Shown here in pieces: positions 1 through 7,600 of a DNA stretch of 12,979 nucleotides. The DNA is taken from NCBI GenBank assembly GCA_020696915.1, contig JAJFMR010000080.1, forward strand, positions 1 through 12,979. Reading direction: 5' to 3'. The DNA comes from Rhizobiaceae bacterium. GTDB lineage: Bacteria; Pseudomonadota; Alphaproteobacteria; Rhizobiales; Rhizobiaceae. The translations under genes were made by a program, and so were the position numbers. The notes beneath the pieces are model-generated. The model was not told where the DNA came from. It searched no databases and saw nothing but the letters and a program-made list of their open reading frames with translations. Position 1 is the stretch's first letter; every line of letters starts with the position of its first letter.

Positions 1-818
1 CCGAAATAGTTCAGCAGCAGGCACGGAAACACGATGGCCGCCCATGCGATGATGATCGGCCGGCGGCCGAAATGCCCCATGTCGACGTAGAGGGCTTCCG
101 CCCCGGTGACCGCCAGGAAGACGGCTCCCATGACCGCGAAGGCGTGCAAGGGATGGAGAGCCATGAAGGACAGGCCGATGAGCGGATCGAGGCCGCGCAG
201 CACGCCCGGATTTCCGATGATGTGGATCAGTCCGGTGGCGCCGAGCACCAGGAACCAGAGCGCAGTCACGGGGCCGAAGACGACGGCGATCCCTGCCGTG
301 CCGAACCGCTGGATGGTGAAGATGCCGACGATGATGGCCAGCGTGATCGGCACAACCCAGTTCGCCAGTTCCGGTGCGACGATCTGCAGTCCCTCGACGG
401 CCGACAGCACCGACATTGCCGGCGTGATCATGGCGTCGCCCACGAACATGGCGGCGCCCAGCACGCCGAGACCGGTGATCCAGGCCGGGGCGGTGTCGAA
501 AGTCTTCCGGGCAAGGGTCATCAGCGACAGGGTGCCGCCTTCGCCATTGTTATCAGCGCGCGTGACGAAGAACACGTATTTGACGGTGACGGTCAGCGTC
601 AGCGCCCAGACGATGAGCGACACCAGGCCAAGCACCTCGGCATCCGGGGGGCCGCCGGGCCGCACCAGAAGCGCCTGCCGGAAGGCGTAGATCGGTGAGG
701 TGCCTATGTCGCCATAGACGACGCCAAGCGCTCCGAACACCAGGACCGCGGTTTCATTACTGGGATGCTCGGCCGCGGCTGCCCCCTCGACCTCGACGGC
801 GGCATCGGGCTGGGTCAC
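1..818 (-). CDS. kup: Kup-family low-affinity potassium transporter, N-terminal part (truncated by window edge)
   Basis: Inner-membrane K+ uptake protein of the Kup/HAK/KT family, which imports potassium probably by H+ symport. The minus-strand reading gives the family hallmarks in order: GVVYGDIGTSPIYAF at about residues 32-46, RADNNGEGG near 86-95, GDAMITPA near 127-134, SAVEGL near 139-144, GTEAL-like TGAEALYVDMGHFGRRP near 238-254, and the run ending LLLNYFG at the edge. About 272 codons are visible; Kup proteins are usually near 630, so the rest of the membrane domain and the C-terminal domain lie outside. There is no in-frame ATG near the N-terminus. I chose the GTG at 818 because it leaves a leader of about 28 residues, normal for the family. 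A GTG at 920 in the same open frame has an AGGG 9 bases upstream and is a real alternative; the frame closes at a TGA at 936-938. The gene follows ppkA on the same strand, and a T6SS role is not implied. Identity is firm, the start is not. Confidence 0.92.
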   Translation of the reverse strand, partial: MTQPDAAVEVEGAAAAEHPSNETAVLVFGALGVVYGDIGTSPIYAFRQALLVRPGGPPDAEVLGLVSLIVWALTLTVTVKYVFFVTRADNNGEGGTLSLMTLARKTFDTAPAWITGLGVLGAAMFVGDAMITPAMSVLSAVEGLQIVAPELANWVVPITLAIIVGIFTIQRFGTAGIAVVFGPVTALWFLVLGATGLIHIIGNPGVLRGLDPLIGLSFMALHPLHAFAVMGAVFLAVTGAEALYVDMGHFGRRPIIIAWAAIVFPCLLLNYF

Positions 819-992
819 CTGGCCGGGAGCCCCCGTGTCCCTGAGCGGCCTGAAGGATGCGCCGTCATCGCCATGCCTGTCGCCAACTCCCGGGCGGAAC
901 TGCCGGATGAGCCATTCCACATCCGGGCGCCCTGATCAATCAGCGGCCCGATCCCGGTCGGACAATAATCCCCGCCGGCCTCGCCAAATTGG
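819..992. other. Intergenic region between ppkA and kup
   Basis: This stretch separates the ppkA stop from the preferred kup start; it shrinks to 72 bases if kup starts at 920. I see no stem followed by a T-run that would end T6SS transcription, and no convincing sigma-70 boxes. A small dyad, CTGAT-CA-ATCAG, lies at 932-943. Read-through from the T6SS operon into kup therefore cannot be excluded from sequence. Confidence 0.5.
932..943. repeat. Short inverted repeat upstream of kup
   Basis: A perfect 5-base inverted repeat with a 2-base spacer (CTGAT-CA-ATCAG). It sits 114 bases upstream of the preferred kup start, or 12 bases upstream of the alternative GTG at 920. It could be an operator half-site pair, but a dyad this short is also expected by chance, so no function is claimed. 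Confidence 0.2.
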
Positions 993-3137
993 TCAGCCGC
1001 CCAGACGGAAATACCTGGCCGTGGCCGATGCGGCGATCTTCCCGTCGTCGATTTCGTCGAGGATCTCTGGAAACAGCGTCTCTGCAAGCACCGGCGTCTC
1101 GACTTTCGCCGTCTCGAGGCCGTTCGGGCTCGTGAGGGCAATGATTATCTGTGGCACAGGCTCGTCGGTCTGCAGGCCGAGCTTGATGTTGAACGATGCC
1201 CGTTCAGGCTCCTGCTTCAGATGCGCAGCGAGATTGTAGACGACTCCGGCATTGTCGACCAAAAGCACGTCGGTCGTGCGGCCCTCGATATTGGCGAGGG
1301 TGCCGCGCAGAGCCTGCCCGCTTTCGATCAAATCGCTGCTCAACGTGAGTTCGGGGCGTTCGGCCGGACTTTTCCGTATGGCCTGGAGGAATTCGGCGAC
1401 CGCGCATTGCTTCGGTTCGATCAGCTGGACGCTGAGCGCCGGTTCGGCATCGTAGATCGTCTTGAACTCGGCAACCATGGCTTCGAACGGCGCGGCGGAG
1501 GTGGCAAACCCCTCGATGAAGGTGGAGCCCGGCGTATCGCTGGCCGCCGCATAGAAGCAGGTGCCGCCGCCATAATCATTGACCCAGGCCACCGGCGTGG
1601 CTGCCGGTTCCGCCTCCGCAGGAGGAGGCACTTCCGGCTGGGGCGGCTGGGGCGTCCCGGCAACATCCTGGCCGCCGGCCGGCGTTTCCGGAGGAACGCC
1701 GGGCTGGTCGGCAGGCGGCTGGGGCGGGGAAGCCGGCTGTGCCTGTTGATCGGCCGCGACCTCTTTCGGTGGAGCGGCCGAGCCGGGTTCGAGCGTCGGC
1801 GGCGCCGGCGGGCTGTCGGAGTCCTGGCCCACCCAGCCGTCCAGCACTCCGAGCGTGTACGCACCGCCACCGGCGAGCGCGACGAGGACCACCGCCGCGG
1901 TGGCGTAGAGCCAGGCCCGCGATTTCGGCGCAGGAGCCGCCGCCCGGCCGAGGGCTGGCGGCCGCGCCGGCTCGACCGGCGGCTGGTAGGCTCCGAATGG
2001 GCTTTCGCTCACCGGCGGGACGGAGCCTGGCTGCAACGGCGGCACCGAACCGATCGGCGGTATCGAGCCGCCGAGCGGAAACGCGGCAGCGGGCGGCGCG
2101 GAGCCGCCGGACGCGGCGACGGCCGTCGGGCCAAGCGAGCCCGGCCGGTGCGTCCCGCCCAGCGGCGGCGTGGTCGCTCTCGGCAGCAGGGATTTCTCGC
2201 CGGGCACCGGCAGTCCCTGCCAGGCAGGATCGTCACCCGGCAGCGGCTCCGTGAGGGAGGGTGCCGAAACGGCGGCCGGCTTCGAACCGGCCAGCTGCTC
2301 CACGACGGCATCCATGCTCTCCGGCCGATTGTCGGGATCCGGCTGCAGCATGGATTCCAGGAGCGGCCTCAGCCCGGCGTCGAGATCGGAGATATCGGGC
2401 ATCCTGCGGCGCTTCTCGATGACGTCCACCTGCGAGCCGCCCATGTCGATCGCCTCGCCTCGCAGCACCGCGGCCATCAGCAGACCGAGGCTGTAGATGT
2501 CGGACCGGCCGGTAATCTCGCCGCCGAAATCCCCGAGTTGCTCGGGCGAAACGAAATTGTATTTTCCGGCGAACTTGCCGCCGAGCAACGTGCCGCCGCC
2601 GACATTGGCGGATTTGGCGATGCCGAAGTCGATGATCTTCGCCTTTTCCACCTTGCCGCCAGGCAGGATGACGTTGTCGGGCGAGAGGTCCCGGTGGACG
2701 ACGCCGGCGGCATGCGCCGCCGAGAGGCCGGACGCGATGCGCGCCACCAGCCGGCGCACCGTCCCGGCTTCCATCGGCCCCCTGGCGATGACATCGGCGA
2801 GCGATACGCCGTCGACATACTCCATCGCCAGATAGGGGCGGCCGATAGCCGGGTCGATGGTGAACACGTAGTAACGTACGATAGCGTCGTTGGCGAGGTG
2901 GGAGAGTATGGACGCTTCCTTTCGAAACAGCGCCAGCATGGTCTTGTCCCGTGCGAATTCCGGCAGCACGATCTTGATCGCCACGGGATCGTCGGTCTGG
3001 ATGTTGTGGCCGCGGTAGACCTCGCCCATGCCGCCGAACGCGATATGCTCGTCGATCTCGAAGATGCCGTTCAGCTGGGTGCCGGGCCCGACGGCCTCGG
3101 AAGCCGAAACGATGCGTGTCTTGTCGTCGGTTGACAT
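993..3137 (-). CDS. ppkA: T6SS-associated membrane Ser/Thr protein kinase PpkA
   Basis: Hanks-type kinase expected to phosphorylate TssL and so switch on T6SS through Fha binding, as known for Agrobacterium PpkA. Residues 25-285 form the kinase domain: glycine loop GGMGEVY at 35-41, catalytic lysine in VAIK at 55, helix-C glutamate near 74, HRDLSPDN from 148 (Asp150), DFG at 170-172 and SPE at 197-199. All catalytic residues are present. A proline/glycine-rich linker with repeated GS-x-PP units follows (about 287-405), then one transmembrane helix at about 408-430, a second proline-rich linker, and a periplasmic domain (about 516-714) whose only two cysteines, 527 and 578, are the only ones in the 714-residue protein and probably form a disulphide. 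The ATG lies 3 bases after the pppA stop, so the two are one operon. This is the last gene of the T6SS block. The periplasmic domain is probably sensory; its ligand is unknown. Confidence 0.93.
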   Translation of the reverse strand: MSTDDKTRIVSASEAVGPGTQLNGIFEIDEHIAFGGMGEVYRGHNIQTDDPVAIKIVLPEFARDKTMLALFRKEASILSHLANDAIVRYYVFTIDPAIGRPYLAMEYVDGVSLADVIARGPMEAGTVRRLVARIASGLSAAHAAGVVHRDLSPDNVILPGGKVEKAKIIDFGIAKSANVGGGTLLGGKFAGKYNFVSPEQLGDFGGEITGRSDIYSLGLLMAAVLRGEAIDMGGSQVDVIEKRRRMPDISDLDAGLRPLLESMLQPDPDNRPESMDAVVEQLAGSKPAAVSAPSLTEPLPGDDPAWQGLPVPGEKSLLPRATTPPLGGTHRPGSLGPTAVAASGGSAPPAAAFPLGGSIPPIGSVPPLQPGSVPPVSESPFGAYQPPVEPARPPALGRAAAPAPKSRAWLYATAAVVLVALAGGGAYTLGVLDGWVGQDSDSPPAPPTLEPGSAAPPKEVAADQQAQPASPPQPPADQPGVPPETPAGGQDVAGTPQPPQPEVPPPAEAEPAATPVAWVNDYGGGTCFYAAASDTPGSTFIEGFATSAAPFEAMVAEFKTIYDAEPALSVQLIEPKQCAVAEFLQAIRKSPAERPELTLSSDLIESGQALRGTLANIEGRTTDVLLVDNAGVVYNLAAHLKQEPERASFNIKLGLQTDEPVPQIIIALTSPNGLETAKVETPVLAETLFPEILDEIDDGKIAASATARYFRLGG

Positions 3138-3140
3138 GGA

Positions 3141-3794
3141 TCAGTTCGGCCTCTCAGCCTTCGGGTTGCCGGAGTCGCCGGGAATGAAGGTGCCCGACGC
3201 TTTTCGGCAATGGACTACGATGCACAAAAGGAAGACGTCGCCGGCCTCTATCTGACCCTGCTCGATGTCGATCATGATCTCGGGACTGACGCCGACGGCC
3301 TTCGTGATGACGTTGCGGCGGGCCCAGGTCAGCGCCTCCTGCTGGGTGATGATGCCGTGGTCCAGCAGCTCCTGAACCTCGGTATGGTCACGCGACAGCT
3401 GGGTGATCTCACCATTCCTGACGCGATAGACGCGGCTGTCGCCGGACCAGATACAGGCGAATTGCTGATCGTAGGCAACCAGCGCAGCGACCGTGGAGCC
3501 GATGACGGCACCGTTGCGGCTCATCGAAATCTTCTGGATCTCGCGGTTGGCGCGCGCCAGCCGGTCCTCGAAACGGGCGCGAAGGTCGGGCGCCGAGCTG
3601 GCGATGCCGATCGTGCCGAGATGCTCCACTATCGCCGTGCTGGCGACCTCGCCGGCATCGTGGCCGCCCATGCCGTCCGCCACGACCCACAGGCCGAGCG
3701 ACGGTTCGACCAGATACTGATCCTCGTTGATGTCCCGAACGCAGCCCTTGTCGCTGACGGCCCATGTGTCAAACCGAAAGAATCGTCCATTCAT
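3141..3794 (-). CDS. pppA: T6SS PP2C-type protein phosphatase PppA, apparently internally deleted
   Basis: PP2C phosphatase that should reverse PpkA phosphorylation. Normal PP2C motifs are visible: NED at 23-25, VADGMGGH at 38-45, GST at 99-101, SGDSR at 117-121, SRDHT, and NVITKAVG. After GDVFLLC (ending at residue 191, base 3222) the expected SDGL motif, the following helices and the RDNVT strand are missing. The chain continues as IVVHCRKASG to a stop 26 residues later, which resembles the usual last strand of the fold (VT-x-IVV). At 217 residues it is about 40-50 short of a typical member. Two of the metal-binding aspartates would be lost, so it is probably inactive. The open frame extends up to 3971, but I chose the ATG at 3794 because the PP2C fold begins right after it (MNGRFFRFDTWAVSDKG); the upstream residues overlap tagF and match nothing. 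Shine-Dalgarno is weak. The tagF stop lies 112 bases upstream, and ppkA starts 3 bases downstream. Confidence 0.88.
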   Translation of the reverse strand: MNGRFFRFDTWAVSDKGCVRDINEDQYLVEPSLGLWVVADGMGGHDAGEVASTAIVEHLGTIGIASSAPDLRARFEDRLARANREIQKISMSRNGAVIGSTVAALVAYDQQFACIWSGDSRVYRVRNGEITQLSRDHTEVQELLDHGIITQQEALTWARRNVITKAVGVSPEIMIDIEQGQIEAGDVFLLCIVVHCRKASGTFIPGDSGNPKAERPN

Positions 3795-3906
3795 CTGTCG
3801 CGATCCGCTCAGCAGCGCTGCGTTGCATAGGTCCGGAACGTCACCATACAGCCGAACCGGGCTCTGGGCAAAAAAAGCCTTGGCAGCGCCGCCGTGGGCC
3901 GGCACG
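3795..3906 (-). promoter_or_regulatory. tagF-pppA spacer with a possible weak promoter
   Basis: This is the largest gap inside the T6SS block. On the minus strand it holds a T7 run, then TTGCCC (3871-3866), 17 bases, then TATGGT (3848-3843), each matching 4 of 6 sigma-70 consensus bases. The -10 box lies 48 bases before the pppA ATG. This could give pppA-ppkA a separate transcript, but both boxes are weak. The pppA reading frame is open through the whole gap and into the end of tagF, so no stop separates it from tagF in that frame. Confidence 0.25.
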
Positions 3907-4578
3907 TCAGGTGACTCCTGCTTTGAGCATGCGGGTGAAGAAATACGGATCCGGCAGCCCGGGCCGCACATGCGCTACCGGCCGCCCCCCGGAGCCGCCG
4001 CCGGTCCACCAGAAGCTGCGCCCGGCGGCCGCCTGCCAGTAATCGGCTTCGAGCAGCGATCTCACCAGGTCACCGGCGGCGCTTCCGGCCTCGCCGGTCC
4101 AGATGATGCCGCCCTTGAAGATTTCGCCCGGCGGACCGGGCGGCTCCGGCTGCCCGCCCGGTTCGGCCAGTCCCGCGGTGAGCGACGCGATCTCCATCTC
4201 GGCGTCTTCGGCGAGCACCGAGAGCAGTCGCGATTCGATCTCCGCGTACCAGTCGTCGACCGGCGAAAAGACTGGCGGGACACCCTCCTGGCCGGACGCG
4301 GTGACATGCATGATGGCGAGCGGGAAGAAACGCCCGACCTTGTCGACCGACGGCATCAGCGCGCCGGCGCAGACCTGGCCGAGAATCTCCTGGCCAAGCC
4401 AGAAGCGCCAGATCGGCGCCACCAGGAACAGCTCCTCCCAGTCGCCGCCGAGCTCGTTGCGGCTGGCTGCCACCGCCGACTGCAGCCACGTCTCGAAGGG
4501 ATGCAGTACGGCATTCGGGATGCCAAGCGCGACGAAATCACGCTTTTGCGGAAGCTTGCCGAAAAGACCGTAAGCCAC
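3907..4578 (-). CDS. tagF: T6SS regulatory protein TagF (ImpM family)
   Basis: TagF is a cytoplasmic post-translational repressor of T6SS; in Agrobacterium it acts by binding Fha and is naturally fused to PppA. The 223-residue product has the family layout: N-terminal YGLFGKLPQKRDFVALG, then W-rich segments (LQSAV, GGDWEELFLVAPIWRFWLG), VGRFFPLAIM near residue 82, and a C-terminal region with SFWWTGG and a PDPYFFTRML end. Length equals that of stand-alone TagF proteins, so nothing appears lost. It starts at GTG (4578), supported by AGAGG at 4588-4584 with a 5-base spacer. It lies 43 bases after tssM and 112 before pppA, in a different frame from pppA. Separate tagF and pppA genes contrast with the Agrobacterium fusion. 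Confidence 0.93.
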   Translation of the reverse strand: MAYGLFGKLPQKRDFVALGIPNAVLHPFETWLQSAVAASRNELGGDWEELFLVAPIWRFWLGQEILGQVCAGALMPSVDKVGRFFPLAIMHVTASGQEGVPPVFSPVDDWYAEIESRLLSVLAEDAEMEIASLTAGLAEPGGQPEPPGPPGEIFKGGIIWTGEAGSAAGDLVRSLLEADYWQAAAGRSFWWTGGGSGGRPVAHVRPGLPDPYFFTRMLKAGVT

Positions 4579-4583
4579 GTCAG

Positions 4584-4588
4584 CCTCT
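4584..4588 (-). promoter_or_regulatory. Ribosome binding site of tagF
   Basis: AGAGG on the minus strand, 5 bases before the GTG start at 4578. It decides this start, since tagF has no ATG at its N-terminus and the family motif begins 2 codons later. Confidence 0.7.
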
Positions 4589-4621
4589 TTTTCCCGCTTC
4601 GCTTCCGGATCGGGGCCCCTC

Positions 4622-7600
4622 TCAGACCCCCGACGGACAATTGAACTCGGAAAGCGCCCTCAGGAAGAACGGATTCGACACCGAGCCGACCTGGATCGTG
4701 TAGGTCACGTCGCGGCCGCCGATCACGAACCGTGCCCTGATGTCGTCGCCGGCCCGCGACACCGAGCCCGCATCGAGCAGCCGCATGAACGCCCAGGGGC
4801 CGTTGACCGAGACCGTCGAGGCGCGGCCGGGCAGTTCGGGCGTCAGGCTGATCGATACCGAGCCGGAGCCCATGCTGCCCGGCCACTGGATGGAGCCGGG
4901 AACGCTGCCGACCTGCTGCGTCTGGATAACCTGTCCGTTGATGTTGAGCAGCGCCATCTCGGCTGCCCCGTGCAGGGCGAAATGGCTTATCGCCACGTTG
5001 ACGTTCGGCATCGTGCCGCCTTGCGGGAAGAAGGCGTCGCGAATTTCGGCCGCCCGCTGGAAGTCGCGCAGCGCCGTCTTCGACAGTTCCCGTCCGAGCC
5101 GCGTCTCCTGCTTCCAGACCCAGGTCTTGCCGCTCATGTCGACCATGGGCGCGAGGTTCTGCGCAAAGAACTGGTCGATGATGCCGTTCGGCGCGAACAG
5201 CCGCGCGAAATCGCTCATCGGCACGTCGCGATCGCTGTTCCTCGCGAACGGATAGCGGTTGGCGATCACCTGCTGGCAGGTGCGGGTGACCGTTGAGGCG
5301 ATCATCTGGTTGAGCTGGGCGATCGAGGTGTTGGCCGCATCGCCCTCGAAATCGTCAACGGCGGCACTGACCATGCGCGCCAGCGGCCGCGGCAGCCGCG
5401 AGGCATTGGCCCGGAGATTGACGACCTGGACCTGAAGGTTGGCATTGGCGCGCTCGGTCTGCGACGGATTGGTCGCCGCCAGCACCAGGCTCTGGTAGAC
5501 CTCATAGAAATTCTGGATCAGCGTGTCGATCGGCCGCCGTCCAGGCTCGCCGTCGAGCAGCACATGATAGGGCTTGAACTGGGCTTCCACGTTGAGGCCG
5601 GGAATGGTGCGCGCACCCGAGGGTCCGCCGCCGAACGCGCTGCCGGCGCGCGCCTGGGATTTGCGGATCGCCAGGTCGATGCCGATGCGGGCAAGACCGC
5701 CCTGGCGGTCGCTTAAGCGCTTCACGACAAGGGCGGCGGCTTCCCCGGCGGCCCCCTTGGCGTCTCCGGCAACCGCTTCCGGCGAAAGTTCGGGCTCGTC
5801 GCCCGCTTCCATGTCCCTGGTCAGCGCGGTCTCGTAGCGGACAGCCTCGAACAGCAGCCTGATTGGCGAGGTCGGCGACGAAGCCGCCGACAACCCGATG
5901 TATTGCGGCTTGTCCGCCGACATCGGCTTCAGCTTGATGTTGTCGAGAACCTTGTTCCATTCGTCGACGAAATCCTTCGAATAGCGGTCGAGCAGTGTTG
6001 GGCCGAGCCGGCCGAACTGCTCCTCGACGGCGTTCTGTTCGCCGAACTCGCCCATCACCCACTGTTCGCTCGCCAGCTTTTCCGCCACCGCGGCAAGCTG
6101 GTCGAGGAAGAAGTCGTGGAAGCCGGCATAGGTATAGAGGCCAGGCACGACCAGAGTGCCAAGCTCCGAGCCGTCGACGGTCTCGAACACCATGCCGGCG
6201 TCGGGGCCGGCCCGCGCGGCCACCTGGAAGTCCTCGATTTCAGCGGAATAGGCGGCGGTCCTGATCAGCGCATAGGCCTGGTCGGCCATGTTCATGCGCG
6301 CCAGCGAACGCTGCGCCGACTCCACCAGGGGGCCGTTGAGCTCGAAGCTCGGCCGCTTGGCGACGTCGAGTTCCAGCATGGCGCGCAGATGCTCTTCGAG
6401 GTCGAGGCGACCCTGCCGGTTGTTCGGCCCCGGATAGAGGTTCTCCTCCCAGTCGCTGCGCATCCAGGCGACGATCAGTTCCCGATCCACCTTCGGCGCC
6501 TTTCCACCCAGCATGAGATAGACTTTGAGCGCTTCGTACACGACGGTCGGGTCGTTCATCGACGCCTCGATCTGCCGCTCCAGCCTGAGGATGAGACGGG
6601 AACGGAACATCCTCTCGAGAGCCTGGCGGTAGCTCGTCTGCGACGCCGAGACGAGGCGTGCCCGCTGGCTGAGGCCGAAGGTTTCCCGAACTGGCGTCGG
6701 TTCCTCGCGCGTCTGGTAGCCGACGGGCATATGGCGCAGCTGGTGCAGAATCCCGACTACGTTCTCGAGATCGGTGTCGGAGATGGTCGAAGCCTTCAGC
6801 TGCGCGTCGGCGTTGACGCGGTATTCGTTCATGGCGTTGTCGGTGGCGGTGATCAGCGTCTTGTTGTTGAAATAGCTCCACCCCCAGGCGCCGAGCACCA
6901 GGGCGGTCACGATGCCGGTCGCCGCCATGGCGCCGTAGCGCAATATGCTGGCGCGCCGCACCGCGGCGCGGTCGAAGGAGACCCAGCCGGCTTCGGCGAA
7001 GATGACCTTTGTCAGCAGTTCGTTCAGAAAAAAGCTTTTCCCGCCCCCGGACATGTGGCGCGCGCCGCTGCCGGCGCCGAAGCTGCGATCCATGGCGCCG
7101 AGAACCTGGTCGATCGGCGTGCCTTCCTGCGTTCCCGACGAAAAATAGAAGCCGCGCAGGTTGGCATTCGCCTGGTAGCGCGTCGGCTCGAAGATCCTGT
7201 TCAGGAAATCGGCGACGCGGTCCCTGAGGCTGGCGAACTGCGCCGGGAAGCCGAAGATCGCGATGCGCGAAATGCCGTCCGGCTCCTCGTGAAGGCGGTC
7301 CGTCAACTCTTCCGTCAGCCGCTTCACCAGCGCATCGAACTCGGCGGGAACTTCGGCCACCATGTTCTTGCGGCGGTCGGTCGTCTGGAAGGTGGCTCCC
7401 CAGACCTTGCGGCGGCGGCTTTCCGTGAAATTCCCGAAATATTCGGCGAAGCCGGCGATCAGGTCGGCCTTGGTGAACAGCGCATAGACGGGAAAATCCA
7501 CCTTCAGCTCGTGATGCATCTCCAGCAGCCGCTTGCGGATGGCGGTGGTGTGGGCGGCGAGCTCGGCGCCGTCCAGCTTCATGATGTCCTCGAGGCTGAT

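Noticed and set aside
72..698. Two plus-strand frames over the kup region
   Set aside because: The minus strand encodes clear Kup motifs throughout; these frames give no recognisable protein.
1221..3134. Long plus-strand open frame opposite ppkA
   Set aside because: Arg/Gly-rich product without motifs, wholly antisense to an intact kinase gene; a high-GC shadow.
3860..3906. T7 run after a G/C-rich stretch downstream of tagF as a terminator
   Set aside because: The only stems just before the T-run are 3 base pairs long, too weak for an intrinsic terminator, and pppA-ppkA continue the operon.
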